Assembly (NCBI GenBank): GCA_024663395.1
Contig: JANFAH010000006.1
Location: 1,736,001 to 1,800,000, forward strand
Reading direction: 5' to 3'
Source: Pisolithus tinctorius
Lineage: Eukaryota > Basidiomycota > Agaricomycetes > Boletales > Pisolithaceae
DNA: 64,000 bases
Shown here: positions 46,521 through 56,040 of the stretch, in pieces
Numbering within the stretch: position 1 is the stretch's first letter
How the letters are laid out: each line of letters begins with the position of its first letter
The notes under the pieces: generated by a model
Seen by the model: the letters and a program-made list of their open reading frames with translations, nothing else
Told to the model about the DNA's origin: nothing
Database searches by the model: none
Program-made: the position numbers and the translations under genes

Positions 46521-47423
46521 TCACTCGCACTCGTCGAATAGTTCTGTAGCTTCTAAGATATATATCTGTTCTCCACTTGTGATGAAGGACGCTTGCTCAT
46601 CGGCTCGAGAACAGACAACGAAGCCTGTAGGTTCATGTGGATCGAATGGGGTGTTGTGCGCAGATAGGATGGATCCAGCGTTGGGTGGTGGTGTGCCATA
46701 GGGACCGAGTGTCCGCGTTGAGCGGTGACATTCGGTCATGGCACATATGGGAGGGAGAACACAGTGTAGAGATTCATTGAGCTTCACTGTCACGCCCTCG
46801 GGGTCTAGTCTGGGTTCACTCGACATGGTAGAGTGGTAAGGCAGTAGATTACACGCGTCGAATGGCTTGTGTGAACAGGATGTTCGTCCCTCGACATTCG
46901 TGGCGTCGGTGCCATTAAATACAACGCTTGTGGAACTCGTGTAGATGAGCCTACAGATGCCAGCTGCATCGACAACAGCTCGGATGCCCTTGATGTTGGC
47001 CTTGTAGTAGACGGAGGGGTCTCTCGTGCCCTGATGTAGTAGGGTAGCCTGTACGATATATACAACGCCTGATCTCTTCGATATATCCAACACATTCTGT
47101 CTGTCGGTGATGCCTCCCAAATAAAATGGGACATCATGATGTCTCTGCACAATATCCAACATGGGGATGGTGTCTCCTCTTGCTAACTGCTCGACGGCGT
47201 GTCGACCTAAAATTTCGCTTCGATCAATGGTAAGGTAGGCCTCTTCTTCTTGAAGGGACATGGTCGCAGGTTGTCTCGATCTAGATCTTCGTACTGCAGG
47301 CATTTCGAAGTTTGAAGTTCTGTCAATATCTTGTAAAAATCTGTATCCCCTAAAACAACATAGTCGTAAGTATGATGCTTCGAAGAAGAAACTGAATTTA
47401 GGGCCATCGAGCCCAGCTGGCAT
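46521..47423 (-). pseudogene. ERG26: El-1 ERG26-like (sterol 4-alpha-carboxylate 3-dehydrogenase) fragment
   Basis: In sense with gag. Recognisable order: LGRHAVEQLARGDTI, DIVQRHHDVPFYLGGITD, RDPSVYYKANIKGIRAVVDA, CRLIYTSS, KPFDACN. It then jumps to SSEPRLDPEG, LPPICAMTECHRSTRTLGPY, GTPPPNAGSILSAHNTPFDP and ASFITSGEQIYILE. These are N- and C-terminal parts of fungal ERG26/3-beta-HSD-like reductases, which oxidatively decarboxylate C4 of sterol intermediates. The middle third is deleted, with the YxxxK lysine. The Gly-rich NAD loop is degraded (DRSEILG). It cannot be an active enzyme. The ORF is nevertheless open for 300 codons. Confidence 0.75.
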
Positions 47424-47499
47424 GGTCTCGCTGCTCTCTGTGTGTCGTGCATCTTGTTGCGACTCCGAAATCCACTGTCGTGCGGTATATAGATGCGTT

Positions 47500-49110
47500 C
47501 CTTCCTCGACATCGTCGCCTACTTTAGAAAAATGTACTCATAAGTAAAAACCTGGGAAACAAAAATAAAGACTTGAGCCGTCGGGCTCCCTATCCATGCT
47601 TGTCCGATGCTGTATCTTCGACGCTCGCCATTGTAGTTTGAACTGTAGATATCGCATTTGTCCTTCTGCACTTCCATGCTCACATGGCCATTGATCCGCA
47701 CTAAGTCTAATCGTCGTTGTCGTCCCTCGTACCGTGATAGTTGTCCGTTGTAGACATCCAGCTTCCCTAGAATAACGAAGGTGTAAGTAAACTATCATAG
47801 GACCGAAATGGGACTTCGAGTGTTTGAGCTCGGTGGTCTTCATCGCGCATCGTTTCCTTCGGACAGCCGTTCTCGCCTCGCATAGCCTTCGGTCTGTGTC
47901 AAAAATTATCGTCGCTGCCGCTGCATTCGTTGTACTTCTGCGCAACCTTCGATCGTAGTTTGTCATAGTTTCTTGTATTGCGATTGCTGTTCGTCGTAGG
48001 TACCCGACTTCCCTAGAGTAGAAACTCTGTAAGTAAAACACTCTGACATCAAAATGGAACCTTGAGCTGTAGTGCTCAGTACCAGCGCTCGTCACGCCTC
48101 GTCTCCATCGAATGACTATTTTCTCTTCGTGTGGCCCTCGGTCGGCATCAAGTGCCATCATCGCTATTGCTGCCTCTCGTATCACGGTCGCCATTCATCA
48201 TAGATAGCTGGCTTCCCTAGAATAACAGAGATGTAAGTAGAATATACTGAAACTAACATGAAACCTTGAGCCGTTGAGCTCGTCACCTGTCTCCACCATG
48301 CCTCGTATCCATTGTATGGCCCTTCTCGCACCACACAGCCTTTGATCTGCATCGAGTGTTGTTGCCGTTGCTGCCTCTTCTACCACGATCACTGTTCGTC
48401 GTAGAAAGCTACCTTCTCTAGAGCAAAATAGCTGTAAGTGAGACGCTGTGAAACCAAAACAAAACCCTGGGCTGTAATGCCCAATATCCGCACCCATCGT
48501 GCCCTGTTTCCATCGAACGGCCATCCCAGCGACGCACGGCCACCGTACCATGTCAAGTGTCGCTGTTGTCATCTCTTGTATTGCACTCGATCTTCGCGGC
48601 ATAACCCAGTTTTCCCTAGTGTAGAATGGATGTAAGTAAAGCGCTATGAATTCAAAACGAAACCTTGGGGCATCGAGCCCATTATCCGCGCTCCTCACGC
48701 CCCAATCCCATCGAACGGCATCTTCTATCTCACCCAGCTGTCGATCATTGTCAGGTCTTGTCGTCGTCGTTTCTTGTATCGTGATGGCCTGGATATCTTT
48801 CGGTCTTCGTTGTATATAGCCATTTTCCCTAGTGTAGAATAGATGTGAGTAAAATGGTCTAAGGCTGAAACAAACCTTCGAGCCATCAGGCTCAGTATCC
48901 ACGCTCATCGTGCCCCATCTCCATGGAATGGCACGTCCGCTCTTGCATGAGCGTCGGTCCGCGCTCAGTGCAACCGTCTTCGTCGTTCCTTGTACCGTGA
49001 TCACTCGGACATTGGCCGGTCTCTGTCGCATGTACCAGCTTTCTCCTGCGTAGAATAGCTGTAAGTAAAACGTTTCGAAACTAAAACAAACCTGCGAGCC
49101 ATTGGGCTCT
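47500..49110 (-). repeat. El-1 tandem array of ~200-bp modules
   Basis: At least seven units with anchors near 47763, 48010, 48211, 48413, 48612, 48826 and 49041 (spacing 199-247 bp); outliers lie at 43851, 44192, 46295 and 47345. On the minus strand each anchor reads ACTTAC, 12 nt, CTAGGGAA: a branch-site-like motif followed by a TAG 3' splice site. On the plus strand the same bases read CTAG, 12 nt, GTAAGT. Shared blocks also include AACCTTGAGC and TCCATCGAA. The translated units share FYLHLxYSRE and ATTxxDADRxLCxARxAIRW motifs. Units are clearly diverged. Confidence 0.75.
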
Positions 49111-49139
49111 CCATCTGCGCTCTTCGCACCCCGTTTCCA

Positions 49140-50147
49140 TCAAGTGGTGCATCTGATCTCGCCCAGCCATTGATCTGCACTAAGTAAAGTCGTCGTTGTC
49201 ATCATCGCTGTCACTCGAGTCGCTGCCATTGTCGCTTTGGTTGCTGCCGTTGTCGTCCTTACTGCCGCCACTGTTGCTTGTAATCGCGGTAACTTCCATA
49301 TGGTATGCCACTCACCCCATTCTTCATATTCTTCAATCGCCGCGATCTTGCATAGTTGGCCTGTAACACTAGTCTCATCAGTATGTAGTATTACTTGAGT
49401 GCGTGCAGCCACAACGCGCTGAGCGGTCATGTGACTCCGCTTAGTCAACATCGCTGGACTTCCTCTACAAGTCCTAATACCAAGTGCGCGTGTCGATTCT
49501 CTCGACGGACTCTCGAATAAAATATATATTGCTGGCACTGCGCTGCCATGGAACGTTTCAAGTGTGAGGTCGTCCACCCTCGCCACATGCTTCAACATTT
49601 CAATTCGCAAAACTTCTTCCGGCAGCTTCCTTCGTATGACGAGCCTTGATGGCTCCTCGATCTTAATTCTTCTTGCAATAGCCTTCGACTCGACGTGATT
49701 CATGTGCTGTGGTGCACTGTGTGAGTCAGTGATCTCTTTGTATGCCAACTTTTCCACTTCGTGACTGCCTGCGAGTGTTTCGAGCCCTTCGACTTCAACT
49801 CCTGTGGGCTTTGGGTGTTCTTCGAGCCTTTCGGCTTCAAATTCGAGCGGAATCTTTGACCTGAATAGGTTGTCGGTTAACTGATGCATATATCTGCTGA
49901 CTGCAGGAATTCTGAGGCTGCTTCTTTCACTGCCTCGACCTCTTAGGTAGGACTCCTGTAGTGACACACCAGTAGCCATCAGAGAAACTCGATATGAACA
50001 AAATGAAAAACCCCTTTGAGTGTTGCAATTCACTTCAAACCTGAATGGGACTTTCATTGTGAGCGGTTCCTCCACCAATGCTGTTTCAACTCGCTTGAGT
50101 TCTACTGCTTCCTGTAACTCAGTAGTCAGTATTCGGTTCATACTCAA
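49140..50147 (-). CDS. El-1 335-codon ORF, unknown
   Basis: Lies between gag and the array. It reads SMNRILTTELQEAVELKRVE, is rich in Glu/Val (PTGVEVEGLETLAGSHEVEK), and ends in a low-complexity Thr/Ala run (TTTAATKATMAATRVTAMMT). No recognised domain. It may be a linker or extension of Gag with introns. Confidence 0.4.
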   Translation of the reverse strand: MSMNRILTTELQEAVELKRVETALVEEPLTMKVPFRFEVNCNTQRGFSFCSYRVSLMATGVSLQESYLRGRGSERSSLRIPAVSRYMHQLTDNLFRSKIPLEFEAERLEEHPKPTGVEVEGLETLAGSHEVEKLAYKEITDSHSAPQHMNHVESKAIARRIKIEEPSRLVIRRKLPEEVLRIEMLKHVARVDDLTLETFHGSAVPAIYILFESPSRESTRALGIRTCRGSPAMLTKRSHMTAQRVVAARTQVILHTDETSVTGQLCKIAAIEEYEEWGEWHTIWKLPRLQATVAAVRTTTAATKATMAATRVTAMMTTTTLLSADQWLGEIRCTT

Positions 50148-50477
50148 AGAAAACTCTTCTGTCTCAAAACAGGTTGCTGCAGCTGCTTCGACGAGCTTGC
50201 CAGGGCTTCGGTCCTCACTATTTGTCTTCTTGGGTGAACTTGGTGGCTGTGCACGACTTGCTGAAGCTAACTTCAGTACTTTCTTGCACTCTATGTATCC
50301 TGATAACTCTGTAGATCCCTGTATACTGGATGTCAGCGAGTCATGTGTAGCTGTAGGCAGAAAACACTTCGTAGATAGATGTTGCTTGTCCGAACTTGAT
50401 TCTGGGTCACTTCGTGGCTCATAGTAGTCTCCTGTGCTTGTTTGTGCTCACTCCGAGCGAAATCCTTTGTGTAGTAG

Positions 50478-51038
50478 TCATGTTGCTGTGTATGTTACTT
50501 GCTGCATGGGCCATGGATCGTCCGAGTGTTGCTGTCGATCGTCGCGTCGCATTTTCCAAATGATTTCGCGCCAGAATTCCTTGTCAAAGCCTTGTACATA
50601 GAGGTCTTCAAGCTCATCAGCCTTGAGTTGCTTCGAAACCCGTAGAAACGTTGCTAAATCTAGAAAATAGAGTCTGTAGTTCATCAGTTCTTCCTCTGTA
50701 TGAATTTCTCTTCTTGCTCGGCTGTCAACGAGGCTGTAAAGGTCATTCCTTGAGTACTGTTGATCCATTGTCTGGGACCCAGGATACAAACGCACAATGG
50801 CCACCACGAATTCGGGCCAACTCAGCTGATCTTCAATGAATTCGTACCACAAGTCCGAGACCTCGCCACTTGCATACCAGCAAACCCATTTCGCCCATTC
50901 TTGGTCATCGAGGCAATTCTTGCGCTCGCAAAGACTTCGAACCTCTTCGAAATACCTAAAAAGGTCAGCTGTGCACCCTGAGAACCATGGTGCATCCCTC
51001 GAATGCCTCGGTGGCATTCCCTCGAGATCTCTTGGCAC
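50478..51038 (-). CDS. El-1 Gag
   Basis: About 186 codons: MPPRHSRDAPWFSGCTADLF, RYFEEVRSLCE, WAKWVCWYASGEVSDLWYEF, VVAIVRLYPGSQTMDQQYSR and ELEDLYVQGFDKEFWREI. This is the agaricomycete retrotransposon Gag domain (PSFxG..RYFxDV...LYPG...FxxGF), also seen in gypsy-3 and el-2. No zinc knuckle follows in this frame. It begins about 270 bp inside the 5' LTR. Confidence 0.8.
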   Translation of the reverse strand: MPRDLEGMPPRHSRDAPWFSGCTADLFRYFEEVRSLCERKNCLDDQEWAKWVCWYASGEVSDLWYEFIEDQLSWPEFVVAIVRLYPGSQTMDQQYSRNDLYSLVDSRARREIHTEEELMNYRLYFLDLATFLRVSKQLKADELEDLYVQGFDKEFWREIIWKMRRDDRQQHSDDPWPMQQVTYTAT

Positions 51039-51291
51039 ATTCTCATGGCTTCTTCGCAGAAATTTGACTATTAATTTGCCTTTGGACTTGCTTCTCGGCT
51101 TGAGGGACCTTCAACTTAGATACTTGCTCGACATTTGCTGCTCGAAAAATAACTCTGAAAATTTCCCAAACTCCTGAGTGTAGACTGTAACTATAACCGA
51201 GACTCTGAGTACTTAGCTTGTCCAACTCAACCCAGAAAAACTTCATTTGGTGATAAAACAGTGGCTTCTTTCCCCAAAATGGACAGAACCC

Positions 51292-51309
51292 CCCTCGTGG
51301 TGGGCTCCA
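51292..51309 (-). promoter_or_regulatory. El-1 primer-binding site (probable)
   Basis: Minus strand, two bases inside the 5' LTR: TGGAGCCCACCACGAGGG, complementary to a tRNA 3' end in ..GGGCTCCA. El-2 has the same site with one change at 55671-55688. Confidence 0.65.
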
Positions 51310-51311
51310 GA

Positions 51312-51777
51312 TGTAGGAATAGGTAAAATAGATATACCTAGAAATAGTAATAGTCAGTAATGATGGGCGAGTATAATTCTCGACCCAAGAGGGAGGTTCT
51401 CTCTGGAGAAAAAGAAGTGTAGTAAAAATGTAAAAATGTGAACTCCAATGGAAAACTTAACTCTGTCTGTCTGATAGCTCTTGCCAGTCCTCCTGGCCCT
51501 TTGGGTACTCCCCAAAGTAATAAATCTAACTTTGAAAACTTGCTGAATTGCGAGACTAAATCACCCTACTACTGAGGGCCTGTGACATGTACTGGTTGTT
51601 ATGGTAAACTGAACTCGCACCAACACAGCACACGTGCTTAGTCAGCGACCCGGCTGCTCGTCACCAAGTCCAGGGGTACAAACACAAAAACAAAGGCAAG
51701 AAATAAAACAAGTCCTTCCACCCCTAAACTCCTGACCAAGATGGATTCTCCTAGGGAACTCGAACTCGTTCCCTACA
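51312..51777 (-). repeat. El-1 5' LTR
   Basis: 466 bp, pair of 42032-42497; see that entry for the CpG-only differences. Confidence 0.92.
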
Positions 51778-51790
51778 CCGCGCGTTGCAC
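51778..51790 (+). pseudogene. 13-bp sliver of gypsy-3 between two insertions
   Basis: CCGCGCGTTGCAC is the only gypsy-3 sequence between el-1 and el-2. With the CCGC duplication collapsed it encodes ..FRAL in frame with RNase H, showing two independent insertions within a few bases of one CpG-rich site. Confidence 0.8.
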
Positions 51791-52140
51791 TGTAGGAAAA
51801 GTTGATTAAATGAGATAGTGAGGGGTAGGGTGAAATCTGAGGGGAGAGAGTAAGCCAAAAGGGGCTTCTATAGCCTGGGACTGGATCCTGGAGGACATCT
51901 GAGGGCTTCTATGGCTGTCTGGGTGCAGGGAAACGACCTGCTCAAACTCGTCTCTCGTCTGTGGTAACTCGTCTATTGTTTTTGAAAAAACTAACTACAT
52001 CCAGTACTAGGTAGTGCTGACTAAGCAACCAAAATGCGAAACTCTTAAGTACCACTAGCAGAAAAAACACCTAGAATCAAAACTAAATAAAATGAACAAA
52101 ATAAAACAATTCCCCTAGTAGGGAAATTACATTCCCTACA
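51791..52140 (-). repeat. El-2 3' LTR
   Basis: 350 bp; by eye no difference from 55691-56040. CpG sites (e.g. AAACGACC, CTCGTCTCTCG) are intact in both copies. Confidence 0.92.
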
Positions 52141-52179
52141 TCCCAGGGGTACTTGAGATATTGACTGTCCCCAGTCAAC

Positions 52180-53760
52180 TTGAAGGCAGCTCGACTATAC
52201 AAGAATCCAAAGCCACCGAGGGAGGGGGGGGGCAAGACAATGCCTCGTCGACGAAAAACGGTTGCTCGAGATGCCACAAAACAAGCCACGATGGTAGAAG
52301 GGAATGCGACGAGCACAGTGCAAAATGAACAGAGAGAACCCGCGACCCCGATCCTGAGATATCCATAAATCTGCCCAAGGGTACCCTCATCCACCAAAAA
52401 CCAAATGTAGCCATGAGTTCTGCAGCGACGATGACGGAAAAGCTACCATTCTGAAGCTGTTGAGCAGTAGCATCAGGATCCTGAAAAGCGAGAGATCCGT
52501 TCGAGAAACAGGCAAGATACTCGCAGAGTCGTCCTAAGGTGCCTGCAACAACAAAAATGGCACACATCTCCACAACGGTGGTAGCGAGCGTGATGTATGA
52601 TATACCGTCAGAAAGCCCTCGACGAGTAGTACAAAGTCCCCAAAAAGCGAGAGGTCCGGCGGTGAAATGGGTGAGTTACCGCACATACAGTGTTGTTGAC
52701 TGAAAAGGGAACACCACAGACCAACGACGGATGCTCGGGACGCGGCGAAACTGCCAGTGATGATGGAGGGGAATGTGACGAACACGCCTGAAAAGAGATG
52801 GAGGGAATCTGTCTACATGGGCCTGAGATATTCGCAAAGTTGTCCGAAAGCGCCTCTAACCACGAAAACGAGTATATCTCGACGATGTCTGCACGGAATT
52901 TGACAAAAGAGGCGTCCCCAGAAAGGGCTACGCGAGGGGAACGGACTTCCAGAAAAGCGAGAGGAAACGGTGCCCGAGTGCGCGAGATACGACGAGAGGA
53001 CTTCGAGGGTGGGGAGAAGGGCTTGACTTGCACAACAACGGCTGGGACGATCAACACGAAACTCCGGGAGACGGTAGAGGATTCGCGGGCGAACAGGGAG
53101 AATGAGGAAATACGCCGACTGGACCAGCCAATCCCGAGTTATACGCGAAACTGGCTCAAAGCCCTCTGGATACGAAAATGCTGATATCTCGACAATGGTT
53201 GCGCGGAATTTTACAAATCAGGTGTCCCCAGGAAGGGCTCAGCGAGAGGGATGAACGACCCGAAAAGAGAGAGGAACGGCGCAGAACTGTGCGAGCTACT
53301 GCGGCAAGACCTCGAGGTGACCTTCTCACAAAAACGCGAATACCTCCGAAACCGCTGCGCGCGCCAAAACATTCCTGGTATCCCTGGAAAGGTCTCGTCG
53401 AGTAGTACCGGCATGCCAAAAGGCGAGAGACGCGGCACAAATTCGTGCGAGTTACAGTCAGAAGACCTCATGCGCCAAAAATGCGAAATAACTCCGGAAC
53501 CACAGAGCGCGCTGGAACATTCTTGGGCTCTCTGGAAAGCTCTGGTCGAGTAGTACCAGTCCGCGGAAAAGCGAGAGGCGCGACGTGGAAACGAGCGAGA
53601 TACGACTACAGGACCCTGAGAATGGACCTATCCACAAAAACGCGAATATCTCCTTAACGGCTGGGCGTATGCAAGTGATCTTGGTACCAACAGAGAGCTA
53701 ACGTCGAGTAGTACGAGCCTGCCAAAAAGCGAGAGGAGCGGCGCAATAACGAGCGAGATA
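52180..53760 (-). repeat. El-2 internal repeat array
   Basis: Plus-strand anchors GTCGAGTAGTAC...CCAAAAAGCGAGAGG recur near 52617, 53396, 53547 and 53703, with weaker units near 52190, 52940 and 53245. ACAAAAACGCGAATA-type blocks recur between them. On the minus strand the anchor reads TACTACTCGAC..AG, again resembling a branch site and a 3' splice site. CpG-rich and diverged between units. No coding role is evident. Confidence 0.6.
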
Positions 53761-54076
53761 CATGCTCGGTACGAGGGAGGTAGTATTCACCTTGACAAGC
53801 GACGAGCGGTGTCGGCAGTAATTTCGTCAGAACTGTATCCACGGATGGGAGGTGTCGTGTAGAGCGCGGGGAGGTGCTAGGTGCAATGCACTCAGTGTTC
53901 TGTGGGGAACTCGAGCCTGGAGGGTAAAAGACGAAGGGCAAAACAAGAAAATTCAAACATATCTAATATACCAAAAATTCTGCATTACGACGCAGGTAGA
54001 TCCATACTAGATACTGTAAGATCCATAAGCAAAAGAAGTAAAAAACAACATAACGGAATTTGTGCGACATGCAGCA

Positions 54077-55528
54077 TCAACACGCTCTTCGAGAGCGCCG
54101 GGGCGTGCGACTGCGGCTGCGCGACCGCTTTGGCTTGGAATGGATGTACGAATGCACCCTCCTTGAACGTGAATGAGAGCGCGAGCGTGAGGACGATGAC
54201 GACGACAAGGAAGAAGGGGGTGAGCCACTAGTCGAATATGAACATGAGCGCCTTCGAGCACGACGCTGCTTCAAGCTGCGGGAATACGACTGGACCGGTA
54301 TGAATTCATCTTTCGAATGTATGTACGAACCCTTTCGAGTCTGCGAGCGTGAACGTGAATGACAATGCGAGGGCGATCGGCCTCGGCCACATGGCCACCT
54401 CGATTGTGGCTGCGCATGCGGTGAGCTACGAGAGCGCTCAGCTGACGAGTGACGAGACTGAACGGCCAGCGGGTCGGGTACTACTGGCTCGAGCTGGATA
54501 GCAGGTGGGGACTGAGGATACATGATGCTCGTTCGAGCGGGTATGCGCGATGGTGTGTCGAACACGCTTCGAGAGGGTGCGGCTGTGGGTGAAAGCAAGC
54601 GAGTGGGCGATGAGCCCGTACGAACCCCATGCAGACAACTGCTGGGTTGGTTCGTCAGTGACGCCCAGTTGTCGAGACGGTCTCGAAGGGTCCGTCCAGC
54701 GACCTCGCGGGGAATTTCTTGGCCTGTAGGTAATACGACACGTCCTTCAACCAGTAGACACTTTCCCGCAGCCAAATATGACTTGCACGAATGGCAATTT
54801 GCTCGTATATGCCCTGGAAGTCCACAGAAAAAGCAGAACGAATATGAACGGCGGGGTGCATGGCTGTCCGAAGTCCTTGGTGGCTGCGTGCACGAGTCAT
54901 CGGCCTTGCTGCACTTCCAGACACCATTTCCGAGTGCGAGAATGTGTTTCCCTGAAGCCATAAGCCTAGACACAGTAACCCTTTGACTTTGGGAGTCGAG
55001 ATACTTGAGCACCTCGCGTCTGAAATTGGGAGGGAACCCATCGAAAAAAGAAGCTACATGGGATGATGGCTTCTTCTGCTTTACGAGCGATGCCAAATAA
55101 TGACAATAACTGCGAAAATATTCGCCCAGAGAAGACACCAAGACAGTGTCTGAGTCCTTGAATGCGCTTCTAAGTCTGAAAAACCGGTCCCTGCAGGATT
55201 CCTCCAGCTCCGGGTACAGCTGGACCACATCCGAGGTAAAACAGTCCCAATCTCCATTGCTACTCTCTGCAAGGTGGGACCAGAGGTCGGCTGACTCGAA
55301 AGGCGCGTATTTGAGCGCGAATTTGATGCGCGCGAGCCCGTCCGAGAGGCCGAATCCATCACAGAAATCGATTATGTCATCAAAGTAACTTCGAAGGTCC
55401 TCAGGGCGCCCAGAGAAGCTCGGTGCTTCGGGTGAGCCTCGACACGGAATTTTAAGGCCGAACATGACTTCAGGGGGGAATACGAGTGCGAGTGCTTGAT
55501 AAGTGAGTGCGCGCGAGTGGGAAAACAC
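54077..55528 (-). CDS. El-2 Gag with CCHC knuckle and RS-rich tail
   Basis: A 483-codon open frame. Gag domain: PCRGSPEAPSFSGRPEDLRS, YFDDIIDFCDGFG, FTSDVVQLYPELEESCRDRF and ASFFDGFPPNFRREVLKYLD. Knuckle: CFFCGLPGHIRANC (C-x2-C-x4-H-x4-C) at about residue 235. The last ~130 residues are Ser/Arg-rich (SSSSRSRSHSRSRR, KRSRSRSRTPRRSRR), like the RS domains of splicing factors. The ATG nearest the Gag domain is at MFGLKIPCRG; the longer start at MFSHSRALTY is also possible. The frame is intact, consistent with a young element. Confidence 0.82.
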   Translation of the reverse strand: MFSHSRALTYQALALVFPPEVMFGLKIPCRGSPEAPSFSGRPEDLRSYFDDIIDFCDGFGLSDGLARIKFALKYAPFESADLWSHLAESSNGDWDCFTSDVVQLYPELEESCRDRFFRLRSAFKDSDTVLVSSLGEYFRSYCHYLASLVKQKKPSSHVASFFDGFPPNFRREVLKYLDSQSQRVTVSRLMASGKHILALGNGVWKCSKADDSCTQPPRTSDSHAPRRSYSFCFFCGLPGHIRANCHSCKSYLAAGKCLLVEGRVVLPTGQEIPREVAGRTLRDRLDNWASLTNQPSSCLHGVRTGSSPTRLLSPTAAPSRSVFDTPSRIPARTSIMYPQSPPAIQLEPVVPDPLAVQSRHSSAERSRSSPHAQPQSRWPCGRGRSPSHCHSRSRSQTRKGSYIHSKDEFIPVQSYSRSLKQRRARRRSCSYSTSGSPPSSLSSSSSSRSRSHSRSRRVHSYIHSKPKRSRSRSRTPRRSRRAC

Positions 55529-55670
55529 AAAAATGCGAGTGAAGTGACTGTGAAAATGAGACTGAAGGGCAAATTCTGCTAAACCGAGCCTGAAAATTGC
55601 GAAAATGAAGCTGGAGACTGCAAAATAAAATCTGGGATGGTTTGGATGGGTGCCAGGCTAAGACAGAAGC

Positions 55671-55688
55671 CCCTCGCGGTGGGCTCCA
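55671..55688 (-). promoter_or_regulatory. El-2 primer-binding site (probable)
   Basis: Minus strand, two bases inside the 5' LTR: TGGAGCCCACCGCGAGGG, 17 of 18 identical to the el-1 site. Both elements therefore probably use the same tRNA. Confidence 0.7.
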
Positions 55689-55690
55689 GT

Positions 55691-56040
55691 TGTAGGAAAA
55701 GTTGATTAAATGAGATAGTGAGGGGTAGGGTGAAATCTGAGGGGAGAGAGTAAGCCAAAAGGGGCTTCTATAGCCTGGGACTGGATCCTGGAGGACATCT
55801 GAGGGCTTCTATGGCTGTCTGGGTGCAGGGAAACGACCTGCTCAAACTCGTCTCTCGTCTGTGGTAACTCGTCTATTGTTTTTGAAAAAACTAACTACAT
55901 CCAGTACTAGGTAGTGCTGACTAAGCAACCAAAATGCGAAACTCTTAAGTACCACTAGCAGAAAAAACACCTAGAATCAAAACTAAATAAAATGAACAAA
56001 ATAAAACAATTCCCCTAGTAGGGAAATTACATTCCCTACA
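55691..56040 (-). repeat. El-2 5' LTR
   Basis: 350 bp, reads identical to 51791-52140. Confidence 0.92.

Larger units (their letters stand above)
42032..51777 (-). mobile_element. El-1: 9.7-kb gag-only LTR retrotransposon with captured gene and tandem array
   Basis: LTRs at 42032-42497 and 51312-51777 (466 bp each, TGTAGGAAT..TTCCCTACA). Flanks CCAC (42028-42031) and CCGC (51778-51781) are one CpG transition apart; collapsing them restores YGLFRAL in gypsy-3. A primer site lies at 51292-51309. Sense is minus: gag at 51038-50478, a 335-codon ORF, the tandem array, an ERG26-like ORF, then further ORFs. No protease, RT or integrase was found in about 8.8 kb, so it is non-autonomous. R1 copy D lies inside. 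Confidence 0.85.
51791..56040 (-). mobile_element. El-2: 4.25-kb gag-only LTR element
   Basis: LTRs at 51791-52140 and 55691-56040 (350 bp each, TGTAGGAAAAG..TTCCCTACA) that read identical. The sense strand is minus: primer site, gag 55528-54077, then a repeat array to the 3' LTR. No pol. Flanks GCAC and GCGT would need two CpG changes to derive from GCGC, so the duplication is doubtful despite the young LTRs. It interrupts gypsy-3 RNase H, which resumes at 56041 as RVYIFGLTNF. Confidence 0.85.

Noticed and set aside
47500..49110. Plus-strand gene made of 12-nt microexons
   Set aside because: The same bases form a better branch site and 3' splice site on the minus strand, which is the gag sense; kept only as an alternative to test.
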